In this document: positions 1 to 14,000 of the stretch, one piece after another
How positions within the stretch are numbered: position 1 is the first letter of the stretch
Layout: each line of letters opens with the position of its first letter
DNA from: Siphonodentalium dalli
Lineage: Eukaryota; Mollusca; Scaphopoda; Gadilida; Siphonodentaliidae
DNA length: 64,000 nucleotides
Assembly: GCA_032622095.1 (NCBI GenBank)
Contig: CP136064.1
Span: 279,211,614 to 279,275,613, forward strand
Reading direction: 5' to 3'
Notes under the pieces: model-generated
Told to the model about the DNA's origin: nothing
The model's input: the letters and a program-made list of their open reading frames with translations, nothing else
The model's database searches: none
Position numbers and translations under genes: made by a program

Positions 1-3000
1 TGTGTGTATAAGTATACAGCGAGTGTTTGTCATTGATGTGTGTATAAGTATACAGCGAGTGGTTGTCATTGGTGTGTGTATAAGTATACAGCGAGTGGTT
101 GTCATTGATGTGTGTATAAGTATACAGCGAGTGTTTGTCATTGATGTTTGTATAAGTATACAGCGAGTGGTTCTCATTGATGTGTGTATAAGTATACAGC
201 GAGTGTTTGTCATTGGTGTTTGTATAAGTATACAGCGAGTGGTTGTCATTGGTGTTTGTATAAGTATACAGCAAGTGGTTGTCATTGGTGCGTGTATAAG
301 TATACAGCAAGTGGTTGTCATTGGTGTTTGTATAAGTATACAGCTAGTGGTTGTAATTGGTGTGTGTGTATAAGTATACAGCAAGTGGTTGTCATTGGTG
401 TGTGTATAAGTATACAGCGAGTGGTTGTCATTGGTGTTTGTATAAGTATACAGCGAGTTGTTGTCATTGGTGTTTGTATAAGTATACAGCGAGTGGTTCT
501 CATTGGTGCGTGTATAAGTATACAGCGAGTGGTTGTCATTGGTGTTTGTATAAGTATACAGCGAGTTGTTGTCATTGGTGTGTGTATAAGTATACAGCGA
601 GTGGTTGTCATTTGTGTGTGTATAAGTATACAGCGAGTGGTTGTCATTGGTGTTTGTATAAGTATACAGCGAGTGGTTGTCATTGGTGTGTGTATAAGTA
701 TACAGCGAGTGGTTCTCATTGGTGAGTGTATAAGTATACAGCGAGTGGTTGTCATTGGTGTTTGTATAAGTATACAGCGAGTGGTTGTCATTGGTGTTTG
801 TATAAGTATACAGCAAGTGGTTGTCATTGGTGTGTATATAAGTATACAGCGAGTTGTTGTCATTGGTGTTTGTATAAGTATACAGCGAGTGGTTGTCATT
901 GGTGTTTGTATAAGTATACAGCGAGTGGTTGTCATTGGTGTTTGTATAAGTATACAGCGAGTGGTTGTCATTGGTGTTTGTATAAGTATACAGCGAGTGG
1001 TTGTCATTGGTGTGTATATAAGTATACAGCGAGTTGTTGTCATTGGTGTTTGTATAAGTATACAGCGAGTGGTTGTCATTGGTGTTTGTATAAGTATACA
1101 GCGAGTGGTTGTCATTGGTGTGTATATAAGTATACAGCGAGTTGTTGTCATTGGTGTTTGTATAAGTATACAGCGAGTGGTTGTCATTGGTGTTTGTATA
1201 AGTATACAGCGAGTTGTTGTCATTGGTGTTTGTATAAGTATACAGCGAGTTGTTCTCAATGGTGTGTGTATAAGTATACAGCGAGTGGTTGTCATTGGTG
1301 TTTGTATAAGTATACAGCGAGTGGTTGTCATTGGTGTTTGTATAAGTATACAGCGAGTGGTTGTCATTGGTGTTTGTATAAGTATACAGCGAGTGGTTGT
1401 CATTGGTGTTTGTATAAGTATACAGCGAGTGGTTGTCATTGGTGTGTATATAAGTATACAGCGAGTTGTTGTCATTGGTGTTTGTATAAGTATACAGCGA
1501 GTGGTTGTCATTGGTGTTTGTATAAGTATACAGCGAGTGGTTGTCATTGGTGTGTATATAAGTATACAGCGAGTTGTTGTCATTGGTGTTTGTATAAGTA
1601 TACAGCGAGTGGTTGTCATTGGTGTTTGTATAAGTATACAGCGAGTTGTTGTCATTGGTGTTTGTATAAGTATACAGCGAGTGGTTGTCATTGGTGTTTG
1701 TATAAGTATACAGCGAGTGGTTGTCATTGGTGTGTATATAAGTATACAGCGAGTTGTTGTCATTGGTGTTTGTATAAGTATACAGCGAGTGGTTGTCATT
1801 GGTGTGTATATAAGTATACAGCGAGTTGTTGTCATTGGTGTTTGTATAAGTATACAGCGAGTGGTTGTCATTGGTGTTTGTATAAGTATACAGCGAGTTG
1901 TTGTCATTGGTGTTTGTATAAGTATACAGCGAGTGGTTGTCATTGGTGTTTGTATAAGTATACAGCGAGTTGTTGTCATTGGTGTTTGTATAAGTATACA
2001 GCGAGTGGTTGTCATTGGTGTTTGTATAAGTATACAGCGAGTTGTTGTCATTGGTGTTTGTATAAGTATACAGCGAGTTGTTGTCATTGGTGTTTGTATA
2101 AGTATACAGCGAGTGGTTGTCATTGGTGTTTGTATAAGTATACAGCGAGTGGTTGTCATTGGTGTGTATATAAGTATACAGCGAGTTGTTGTCATTGGTG
2201 TTTGTATAAGTATACAGCGAGTGGTTGTCATTGGTGTTTGTATAAGTATACAGCGAGTTGTTGTCATTGGTGTTTGTATAAGTATACAGCGAGTTGTTCT
2301 CAATGGTGTGTGTATAAGTATACAGCGAGTGGTTGTCATTGGTGTTTGTATAAGTATACAGCGAGTGGTTGTCATTGGTGTTTGTATAAGTATACAGCGA
2401 GTGGTTGTCATTGGTGTTTGTATAAGTATACAGCGAGTGGTTGTCATTGGTGTTTGTATAAGTATACAGCGAGTGGTTGTCATTGGTGTGTATATAAGTA
2501 TACAGCGAGTTGTTGTCATTGGTGTTTGTATAAGTATACAGCGAGTGGTTGTCATTGGTGTTTGTATAAGTATACAGCGAGTTGTTGTCATTGGTGTGTG
2601 TATAAGTATACAGCGAGTTGTTCTCAATGGTGTGTGTATAAGTATACAGCGAGTGGTTGTCATTGGTGTTTGTATAAGTATACAGCGAGTGGTTGTCATT
2701 GGTGTTTGTATAAGTATACAGCGAGTGGTTGTCATTGGTGTTTGTATAAGTATACAGCGAGTGGTTGTCATTGGTGTTTGTATAAGTATACAGCGAGTGG
2801 TTGTCATTGGTGTGTATATAAGTATACAGCGAGTTGTTGTCATTGGTGTTTGTATAAGTATACAGCGAGTGGTTGTCATTGGTGTTTGTATAAGTATACA
2901 GCGAGTGGTTGTCATTGGTGTGTATATAAGTATACAGCGAGTTGTTGTCATTGGTGTTTGTATAAGTATACAGCGAGTGGTTGTCATTGGTGTTTGTATA

Positions 3001-3050
3001 AGTATACAGCGAGTTGTTGTCATTGGTGTTTGTATAAGTATACAGCGAGT

Positions 3051-3482
3051 TGTTCTCAATGGTGTGTGTATAAGTATACAGCGAGTGGTTGTCATTGGTG
3101 TTTGTATAAGTATACAGCGAGTGGTTGTCATTGGTGTGTGTATAAGTATACAGCGAGTGGTTGTCATTTGTGTGTGTATAAGTATACAGCGAGTTGTTGT
3201 CATTGGTGTGTGTATAAGTATACAGCGAGTGGTTCTCATTGGTGTTTGTATAAGTATACAGCGAGTTGTTCTCAATGGTGTGTGTATAAGTATACAGCGA
3301 GTGGTTGTCATTGGTGTTTGTATAAGTATACAGCGAGTGGTTGTCATTGGTGTGTGTATAAGTATACAGCGAGTGGTTGTCATTTGTGTGTGTATAAGTA
3401 TACAGCGAGTTGTTGTCATTGGTGTGTGTATAAGTATACAGCGAGTGGTTCTCATTGGTGTTTGTATAAGTATACAGCGAGT
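3051..3482. repeat. Two tandem copies of a 216-bp (6-monomer) higher-order repeat
   Basis: Six consecutive monomers at 3051-3266 carry an ordered set of variants: TTCTCAATGG, two normal units, CATTTGTG, GTTGTTG, then GGTTCTCATT. The same order recurs at 3267-3482, apparently base for base. The marker TTCTCAATGG also occurs at about 1251, 2295 and 2619, spaced by whole numbers of monomers (29 and 9, then 12 to the next), so larger blocks were copied as well. Confidence 0.9.
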
Positions 3483-4499
3483 TGTTCTCAATGGTGTGTG
3501 TATAAGTATACAGCGAGTGGTTGTCATTGGTGTTTGTATAAGTATACAGCGAGTGGTTGTCATTGGTGTTTGTATAAGTATACAGCAAGTGGTTGTCATT
3601 GGTGTGTATATAAGTATACAGCGAGTGGCTGTCATTGGTGCGTGTATAAGTATACAGCGAGTGGTTGTCATTGGTGTGTGTATAAGTATACAGCGAGTGG
3701 TTGTCATTGGTGTGTGTATAAGTATACAGCGAGTGGTTGTCATTGGTGTGTGTATAAGTATACAGCGAGGGGTTGTCATTGGTGTGTGTATAAGTATACA
3801 GCGAGTGGTTGTCATTGGTGTGTGTATAAGTATACAGCGAGTGGTTGTCATTGGTGTGTGTATAAGTATACAGCGAGTGGTTGTCATTGGTGTTTGTATA
3901 AGTATACAGCGAGTGGTTGTCATTGGTGTTTGTATAAGTATACAGCGAGTGGTTGTCATTGGTGTGTGTATAAGTATACAGCGAGTGGTTGTCATTGGTG
4001 TGTGTATAAGTATACAGCGAGTGGTTGTCATTGGTGTGTGTATAAGTATACAGCTAGTGGTTGTCATTGGTGTTTGTATAAGTATACAGCGAGTGGTTGT
4101 CATTGGTGTTTGTATAAGTATACAGCGAGTTGTTCTCATTGGTGTGTGTATAAGTATACAGCGAGTGGTTGTCATTGGTGTTTGTATAAGTATACAGCGA
4201 GTTGTTGTCATTGGTGTTTGTATAAGTATACAGCGAGTGGTTGTCATTGGTGTGTGTATAAGTATACAGCGAGTGGTTGTCATTGGTGTTTGTATAAGTA
4301 TACAGCGAGTGGTTGTCATTGGTGTGTGTATAAGTATACAGCGAGTGGTTGTCATTGGTGAGTGTATAAGTATACAGCGAGTGGTTGTCATTGGTGTTTG
4401 TATAAGTATACAGCGAGTTGTTGTCATTGGTGTTTGTATAAGTATACAGCGAGTTGTTGTCATTGGTGTTTGTATAAGTATACAGCGAGTGGTTGTCAT

Positions 4500-6600
4500 T
4501 GGTGCGTGTATAAGTATACAGCGAGTGGTTGTCATTGGTTTGTATAAGTATACAGCGAGTGGTTGTCATTGGTGTTTGTATAAGTATACAGCGAGTGGTT
4601 GTCATTGGTTTGTATAAGTATACAGCGAGTGGTTGTCATTGGTTTGTATAAGTATACAGCGAGTGGTTGTAATTGGTGTGTGTATAAGTATACAGCGAGT
4701 GGTTGTCATTGGTGTTTGTATAAGTATACAGCGAGTGGTTGTCATTGGTGTGTGTATAAGTATACAGCGAGTGGTTGTCATTGGTGTTTGTATAAGTATA
4801 CAGCGAGTGGTTGTCATTGGTGTTTGTATAAGTATACAGCGAGTGGTTGTCATTGGTGTGTGTATAAGTATACAGCGAGTGGTTGTCATTGGTTTGTGTA
4901 TAAGTATACAGCGAGTGGTTGTCATTGGTGTTTGTATAAGTATACAGCGAGTGGTTCTCATTGGTGTGTGTATAAGTATACAGCGAGTGGTTGTCATTGG
5001 TGTGTGTATAAGTATACAGCGAGTGGTTCTCATTGGTGTGTGTATAAGTATACAGCGAGTGGTTGTCATTGGTTTGTATAAGTATACAGCGAGTGGTTGT
5101 AATTGGTGTGTGTATAAGTATACAGCGAGTGGTTGTCATTGGTGTTTGTATAAGTATACAGCGAGTGGTTCTCATTGGTGTTTGTATAAGTATACAGCGA
5201 GTAGTTGTCATTGGTGTTTGTATAAGTATACAGCTAGTGGTTGTCATTGGTGTTTGTATAAGTATACAGCTAGTGGTTGTCATTGGTGTTTGTATAAGTA
5301 TACAGCGAGTGGTTCTCATTGGTGTGTGTGTATAAGTATACAGCGAGTGGTTGTCATTGGTTTGTATATAAGTATACAGCGAGTGGTTGTCATTGGTGTG
5401 TGTATAAGTATACAGCGAGTGGTTGTCATTGGTTTGTATATAAGTATACAGCGAGTGGTTGTCATTGGTGTGTGTATAAGTATACAGCTAGTGGTTGTCA
5501 TTGGTGTTTGTATAAGTATACAGCGAGTGGTTGTAATTGGTGTGTGTGTATAAGTATACAGCGAGTGGTTGTCATTGGTGTGTGTATAAGTATACAGCGA
5601 GTGGTTGTCATTGGTGTGTGTATAAGTATACAGCGAGTGGTTGTCATTGGTTTGTGTATAAGTATACAGCGAGTGGTTGTCATTGGTTTGTGTATAAGTA
5701 TACAGCGAGTGGTTGTCATTGGTTTGTATAAGTATACAGCGAGTGGTTGTCATTGGTTTGTATAAGTATACAGCGAGTGGTTGTCATTGGTGTGTGTATA
5801 AGTATACAGCTAGTGGTTGTCATTGGTGTTTGTATAAGTATACAGCGAGTGGTTGTCATTGGTGTTTGTATAAGTATACAGCGAGTGGTTGTCATTGGTG
5901 TTTGTATAAGTATACAGCGAGTGGTTGTCATTGGTGTGTGTATAAGTATACAGCTAGTGGTTGTCATTGGTGTTTGTATAAGTATACAGCGAGTGGTTGT
6001 CATTGGTGTGTGTATAAGTATACAGCGAGTGGTTGTCATTGGTGTGTGTATAAGTATACAGCTAGTGGTTGTCATTGGTGTTTGTATAAGTATACAGCGA
6101 GTGGTTGTCATTGGTGTTTGTATAAGTATACAGCGAGTGGTTGTCATTGGTGTGTGTGTATAAGTATACAGCGAGTGGTTGTCATTGGTGTTTGTATAAG
6201 TATACAGCGAGTGGTTGTAATTGGTGTGTGTATAAGTATACAGCGAGTGGTTGTCATTGGTTTGTGTATAAGTATACAGCGAGTGGTTGTCATTGGTGCG
6301 TGTATAAGTATACAGCGAGTGGTTGTAATTGGTGTGTGTATAAGTATACAGCGAGTGGTTGTCATTGGTGTTTGTATAAGTATACAGCGAGTGGTTGTAA
6401 TTGGTGTGTTTGTATAAGTATACAGCGAGTGGTTGTAATTGGTGTGTGTATATAAGTATACAGCGAGTGGTTGTCATTGGTGTTTGTATAAGTATACAGC
6501 GAGTGGCTGTCATTGGTTTGTATAAGTATACAGCGAGTGGTTGTCATTGGTTTGTATAAGTATACAGCGAGTTGTTGTCATTGGTGTTTGTATAAGTATA
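4500..6600. repeat. Length-variable satellite segment (34-, 36- and 38-bp monomers)
   Basis: In this stretch many monomers lack or gain one TG dinucleotide just before GTATAAG. 34-bp units occur near 4539, 4609, 4643, 5083, 5725, 5758, 6518 and 6550. 38-bp units occur near 5325, 5542, 6150, 6410 and 6445. Elsewhere length variants are rare (about 360, 11230, 11552 and 13278). Each one shifts the apparent reading frame. Confidence 0.9.
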
Positions 6601-9600
6601 CAGCGAGTGGTTGTCATTGGTGTGTGTATAAGTATACAGCGAGTGGTTGTCATTGGTGTGTGTATAAGTATACAGCGAGTGGTTGTCATTGGTGTTTGTA
6701 TAAGTATACAGCGAGTGGTTGTCATTGGTGTTTGTATAAGTATACAGCGCGTGGTTGTCATTGGTGTGTGTATAAGTATACAGCTAGTGGTTGTCATTGA
6801 TGTGTGTATAAGTATACAGCGAGTGGTTGTCATTGGTGTTTGTATAAGTATACAGCGAGTGGTTGTCATTGATGTGTGTATAAGTATACAGCGAGTGGTT
6901 GTCATTGGTGTGTGTATAAGTATACAGCTAGTGGTTGTCATTGATGTGTGTATAAGTATACAGCGAGTGATTGTCATTGGTGTTTGTATAAGTATACAGC
7001 GAGTTGTTGTCATTGGTGTTTGTATAAGTATACAGCGAGTGGTTGTCATTGGTGTGTGTATAAGTATACAGCGAGTGGTTGTCATTGGTGTGTGTATAAG
7101 TATACAGCGAGTGGTTGTCATTGGTGTTTGTATAAGTATACAGCGAGTGGTTGTCATTGGTGTGTGTATAAGTATACAGCGAGTGGTTGTCATTGGTGTT
7201 TGTATAAGTATACAGCGAGGGGTTGTCATTGGTATGTGTATAAGTATACAGCTAGTGGTTGTCATTGGTGTGTGTATAAGTATACAGCGAGTGGTTGTCA
7301 TTGGTGTGTGTATAAGTATACAGCGAGTGGTTGTCATTGGTGTTTGTATAAGTATACAGCGAGTGGTTGTCATTGGTGTGTGTATAAGTATACAGCGAGT
7401 GGTTGTCATTGGTGTTTGTATAAGTATACAGCGAGTGGTTGTCATTGGTGTGAGTATAAGTATACAGCGAGTGGTTGTCATTGGTGTTTGTATAAGTATA
7501 CAGCTAGTGGTTGTCATTGGTGTTTGTATAAGTATACAGCGAGTGGTTGTCATTGGTGTTTGTATAAGTATACAGCGAGTGGTTGTCATTGGTGTTTGTA
7601 TAAGTATACAGCGAGTGGTTGTCATTGGTGCGTGTATAAGTATACAGCGAGTGGTTGTCATTGATGTGTGTATAAGTATACAGCGAGTGGTTGTCATTGG
7701 TGTGTGTATAAGTATACAGCGAGTGGTTGTCATTGATGTGTGTATAAGTATACAGCGAGTGATTGTCATTGGTGTGTGTATAAGTATACAGCGAGTGGTT
7801 GTGATTGGTGTTTGTATAAGTATACAGCGAGTGGTTGTGATTGGTGTTTGTATAAGTATACAGCGAGTGGTTGTGATTGGTGTGTGTATAAGTATACAGC
7901 GAGTGGTTGTCATTGGTGTGTGTATAAGTATACAGCGAGTGGTTGTCATTGATGTGTGTATAAGTATACAGCGAGTGGTTGTCATTGGTGTGTGTATAAG
8001 TATACAGCTATTGGTTGTCATTGGTGTTTGTATAAGTATACAGCGAGTGGTCGTCATTGGTGTTTGTATAAGTATACAGCTATTGGTTGTCATTGGTGCG
8101 TGTATAAGTATACAGCGAGTGGTTGTCATTGGTGCGTGTATAAGTATACAGCTAGTGGTTGTCATTGGTGTGTGTATAAGTATACAGCTATTGGTTGTCA
8201 TTGGTGCGTGTATAAGTATACAGCAAGTGGTTGTCATTGGTGTGTGTATAAGTATACAGCGAGTGGTTGTCATTGGTGCGTGTATAAGTATACAGCTATT
8301 GGTTGTCATTGGTGCGTGTATAAGTATACAGCGAGTGGTTGTCATTGGTGCGTGTATAAGTATACAGCTAGTGGTTGTCATTGGTGTGTGTATAAGTATA
8401 CAGCGAGTGGTTCTCATTGGTGTGTGTATAAGTATACAGCGAGTGGTTGTCATTGGTGTGTGTATAAGTATACAGCAAGTGGTTGTCATTGGTGTGTGTA
8501 TAAGTATACAGCGAGTGGTTGTCATTGGTGCGTGTATAAGTATACAGCAAGTGGTTGTCATTGGTGTGTGTATAAGTATACAGCAAGTGGTTGTCATTGG
8601 TGTGTGTATAAGTATACAGCAAGTGGTTGTCATTGGTGCGTGTATAAGTATACAGCGAGTGGTTGTCATTGGTGCGTGTATAAGTATACAGCAAGTGGTT
8701 GTCATTGGGGTGTGTATAAGTATACAGCGAGTGGTTGTCATTGGTGCGTGTATAAGTATACAGCAAGTGGTTGTCATTGGTGCGTGTATAAGTATACAGC
8801 GAGTGGTTGTCATTGGTGTGTGTATAAGTATACAGCAAGTGGTTGTCATTGGTGTGTGTATAAGTATACAGCGAGTGGTTGTCATTGGTGTGTGTATAAG
8901 TATACAGCGAGTGGTTCTCATTGGTGTGTGTATAAGTATACAGCGAGTGGTTGTCATTGGTGTGTGTATAAGTATACAGCGAGTGGTTGTCATTGGTGTG
9001 TGTATAAGTATACAGCGAGTGGTTGTCATTGGTGTGTGTATAAGTATACAGCGAGTGGTTGTCATTGGTGTGTGTATAAGTATACAGCGAGTGGTTGTCA
9101 TTGGTGTGTGTATAAGTATACAGCAAGTGGTTGTCATTGGTGTGTGTATAAGTATACAGCAAGTGGTTGTCATTGGTGCGTGTATAAGTATACAGCAAGT
9201 GGTTGTCATTGGTGCGTGTATAAGTATACAGCGAGTGGTTGTCATTGGTGTGTGTATAAGTATACAGCAAGTGGTTGTCATTGGTGTGTGTATAAGTATA
9301 CAGCGAGTGGTTGTCATTGGTGCGTGTATAAGTATACAGCGAGTGGTTGTCATTGGTGTGTGTATAAGTATACAGCGAGTGGTTGTCATTGGTGTGTGTA
9401 TAAGTATACAGCGAGTGGTTGTCATTGGTGTGTGTATAAGTATACAGCAAGTGGTTGTCATTGGTGTGTGTATAAGTATACAGCAAGTGGTTGTCATTGG
9501 TGTGTGTATAAGTATACAGCAAGTGGTTGTCATTGGTGTGTGTATAAGTATACAGCGAGTGGTCGTCATTGGTGTTTGTATAAGTATACAGCAAGTGGTT

Positions 9601-10307
9601 GTCATTGGTGTGTGTATAAGTATACAGCAAGTGGTTGTCATTGGTGTGTGTATAAGTATACAGCAAGTGGTTGTCATTGGTGTGTGTATAAGTATACAGC
9701 AAGTGGTTGTCATTGGTGTGTGTATAAGTATACAGCGAGTGGTTGTCATTGGTGTGTGTATAAGTATACAGCAAGTGGTTGTCATTGGTGTGTGTATAAG
9801 TATACAGCGAGTGGTTGTCATTGGTGTGTGTATAAGTATACAGCAAGTGGTTGTCATTGGTGTGTGTATAAGTATACAGCAAGTGGTTGTCATTGGTGTG
9901 TGTATAAGTATACAGCAAGTGGTTGTCATTGGTGTGTGTATAAGTATACAGCGAGTGGTTGTCATTGGTGCGTGTATAAGTATACAGCGAGTGGTTGTCA
10001 TTGGTGTGTGTATAAGTATACAGCGAGTGGTTGTCATTGGTGTGTGTATAAGTATACAGCGAGTGGTTGTCATGGGTGTGTGTATAAGTATACAGCGAGT
10101 GGTTGTCATTGGTGTGTGTATAAGTATACAGCAAGTGGTTGTCATTGGTGTGTGTATAAGTATACAGCAAGTGGTTGTCATTGGTGTGTGTATAAGTATA
10201 CAGCGAGTGGTTGTCATTGGTGCGTGTATAAGTATACAGCGAGTGGTTGTCATTGGTGTGTGTATAAGTATACAGCGAGTGGTTGTCATTGGTGTGTGTA
10301 TAAGTAT

Positions 10308-11099
10308 ACATTGAGTGGTTGTCATTGGTGTGTGTATAAGTATACAGCGAGTGGTTGTCATTGGTGTGTGTATAAGTATACAGCAAGTGGTTGTCATTGG
10401 TGTGTGTATAAGTATACAGCGAGTGGTTGTCATTGGTGTGTGTATAAGTATACAGCAAGTGGTTGTCATTGGTGCGTGTATAAGTATACAGCAAGTGGTT
10501 GTCATTGGTGTTTGTATAAGTATACAGCAAGTGGTTGTCATTGGTGCGTGTATAAGTATACAGCGAGTGGTTGTCATTGGTGTTTGTATAAGTATACTGC
10601 GAGTGGTTGTCATTGGTGCGTGTATAAGTATACAGCGAGTGGTTGTCATTGGTGTGTGTATAAGTATACAGCGAGTGGTTGTCATTGGTGTGTGTATAAG
10701 TATACATTGAGTGGTTGTCATTGGTGTGTGTATAAGTATACAGCGAGTGGTTGTCATTGGTGTGTGTATAAGTATACAGCAAGTGGTTGTCATTGGTGTG
10801 TGTATAAGTATACAGCGAGTGGTTGTCATTGGTGTGTGTATAAGTATACAGCAAGTGGTTGTCATTGGTGCGTGTATAAGTATACAGCAAGTGGTTGTCA
10901 TTGGTGTTTGTATAAGTATACAGCAAGTGGTTGTCATTGGTGCGTGTATAAGTATACAGCGAGTGGTTGTCATTGGTGTTTGTATAAGTATACTGCGAGT
11001 GGTTGTCATTGGTGCGTGTATAAGTATACAGCAAGTGGTTGTCATTGGTGTGTGTATAAGTATACAGCGAGTGGTTGTCATTGGTGTGTGTATAAGTAT
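10308..11099. repeat. Two tandem copies of a 396-bp (11-monomer) higher-order repeat
   Basis: Rare variants recur at exactly 396 bp (11 x 36). TATACATTGAG is at about 10306 and 10702, and TATACTGCGAG at about 10593 and 10989. Other variants between them keep the same order except for one or two monomers. This is a typical unequal-exchange higher-order unit. Confidence 0.88.
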
Positions 11100-14000
11100 A
11101 CAGCGAGTGGTTGTCATTGGTGCGTGTATAAGTATACAGCGAGTGGTTGTCATTGGTGTGTGTATAAGTATACAGCGAGTGGCTGTCATTGGTGTGTGTA
11201 TAAGTATACAGCGAGTGGTTGTCATTGGTGAGTATAAGTATACAGCGAGTGGTTGTCATTGGTGTGTGTATAAGTATACAGCGAGTGGTTGTCATTGGTG
11301 CGTGTATAAGTATACAGCGAGTGGTTGTCATTGGTGCGTGTATAAGTATACAGCAAGTGGTTGTCATTGGTGTGTGTATAAGTATACAGCGAGTGGTTGT
11401 CATTGGTGCGTGTATAAGTATACAGCGAGTGGTTGTCATTGGTGCGTGTATAAGTATACAGCGAGTGGTTGTCATTGGTGCGTGTATAAGTATACAGCGA
11501 GTGGTTGTCATTGGTGCGTGTATAAGTATACAGCGAGTGGTTGTCATTGGTGAGTATAAGTATACAGCGAGTGGTTGTCATTGGTGTGTGTATAAGTATA
11601 CAGCAAGTGGTTGTCATTGGTGTGTGTATAAGTATACAGCGAGTGGTTGTCATTGGTGCGTGTATAAGTATACAGCGAGTGGTTGTCATTGGTGTGTGTA
11701 TAAGTATACAGCGAGTGGCTGTCATTGGTGCGTGTATAAGTATACAGCGAGTGGTTGTCATTGGTGCGTGTATAAGTATACAGCGAGTGGTTGTCATTGG
11801 TGTGTGTATAAGTATACAGCGAGTGGTTGTCATTGGTGCGTGTATAAGTATACAGCGAGTGGTTGTCATTGGTGTTTGTATAAGTATACAGCGAGTGGTT
11901 GTCATTGGTGTGTGTATAAGTATACAGCGAGTGATTGTCATTGGTGTGTGTATAAGTATACAGCGAGTGATTGTCATTGGTGTGTGTATAAGTATACAGC
12001 GAGTGGTTGTCATTGGTGTATGTATAAGTATACAGCGAGTGGTTGTCATTGGTGTGTGTATAAGTATACAGCGAGTGGTTGTCATTGGTGTGTGTATAAG
12101 TATACAGCGAGTGGTTGTCATTGGTGTGTGTATAAGTATACAGCGAGTGGTTGTAATTGGTGTTTGTATAAGTATACAGCGAGTGGTTGTCATTGGTGTG
12201 TGTATAAGTATACAGCGAGTGATTGTCATTGGTGTGTGTATAAGTATACAGCGAGTGGTTGTCATTGGTGTGTGTATAAGTATACAGCGAGTGGTTGTCA
12301 TTGGTGTGTGTATAAGTATACAGCGAGTGATTGTCATTGGTGTGTGTATAAGTATACAGCGAGTGGTTGTCATTGGTGTTTGTATAAGTATACAGCGAGT
12401 GGTTGTCATTGGTGTGTGTATAAGTATACAGCGAGTGATTGTCATTGGTGTTTGTATAAGTATACAGCGAGTGGTTGTCATTGGTGTGTGTATAAGTATA
12501 CAGCGAGTGATTGTCATTGGTGTTTGTATAAGTATACAGCGAGTGATTGTCATTGGTGTGTGTATAAGTATACAGCGAGTGATTGTCATTGGTGTGTGTA
12601 TAAGTATACAGCGAGTGATTGTCATTGGTGTGTGTATAAGTATACAGCGAGTGGTTGTCATTGGTGTGTGTATAAGTATACAGCGAGTGGTTGTCATTGG
12701 TGTGTGTATAAGTATACAGCGAGTGATTGTCATTGGTGTGTGTATAAGTATACAGCGAGTGGTTGTCATTGGTGTTTGTATAAGTATACAGCGAGTGATT
12801 GTCATTGGTGTTTGTATAAGTATACAGCGAGTGATTGTCATTGGTGTGTGTATAAGTATACAGCGAGTGATTGTCATTGGTGTGTGTATAAGTATACAGC
12901 GAGTGGTTGTAATTGGTGTGTGTATAAGTATACAGCGAGTGATTGTCATTGGTGTGTGTATAAGTATACAGCGAGTGGTTGTAATTGGTGTGTGTATAAG
13001 TATACAGCGAGTGATTGTCATTGGTGTGTGTATAAGTATACAGCGAGTGGTTGTAATTGGTGTGTGTATAAGTATACAGCGAGTGATTGTCATTGGTGTT
13101 TGTATAAGTATACAGCGAGTGGTTGTCATTGGTGTTTGTATAAGTATACAGCGAGTGATTGTCATTGGTGTTTGTATAAGTATACAGCGAGTGATTGTCA
13201 TTGGTGTGTGTATAAGTATACAGCGAGTGATTGTCATTGGTGTGTGTATAAGTATACAGCGAGTGGTTGTAATTGGTGTGTATAAGTATACAGCGAGTGA
13301 TTGTCATTGGTGCGTGTATAAGTATACAGCGAGTGGTTGTCATTGGTGTTTGTATAAGTATACAGCGAGTGATTGTCATTGGTGTTTGTATAAGTATACA
13401 GCGAGTGATTGTCATTGGTGTGTGTATAAGTATACAGCGAGTGATTGTCATTGGTGTGTGTATAAGTATACAGCGAGTGGTTGTAATTGGTGTGTGTATA
13501 AGTATACAGCGAGTGATTGTCATTGGTGTGTGTATAAGTATACAGCGAGTGATTGTCATTGGTGTTTGTATAAGTATACAGCGAGTGATTGTCATTGGTG
13601 TGTGTATAAGTATACAGCGAGTGATTGTCATTGGTGTTTGTATAAGTATACAGCGAGTGATTGTCATTGGTGTTTGTATAAGTATACAGCGAGTGGTTGT
13701 CATTGGTGTTTGTATAAGTATACAGCGAGTGGTTGTCATTGGTGTTTGTATAAGTATACAGCGAGTGGTTGTCATTGGTGTTTGTATAAGTATACAGCGA
13801 GTGATTGTCATTGGTGTGTGTATAAGTATACAGCGAGTGATTGTCATTGGTGTTTGTATAAGTATACAGCGAGTGATTGTCATTGGTGTGTGTATAAGTA
13901 TACAGCGAGTGATTGTCATTGGTGTTTGTATAAGTATACAGCGAGTGATTGTCATTGGTGTTTGTATAAGTATACAGCGAGTGGTTGTCATTGGTGTTTG

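Noticed and set aside
184-4617. Very long open frames across the satellite on both strands (up to 1477, 1405, 1571 and 1257 codons)
   Set aside because: They follow automatically from a 36-bp period without stops in four of six frames. Opposite strands and phases are equally open, and frames switch at every 34- or 38-bp monomer. There is no start context, no domain and no bias toward synonymous change.
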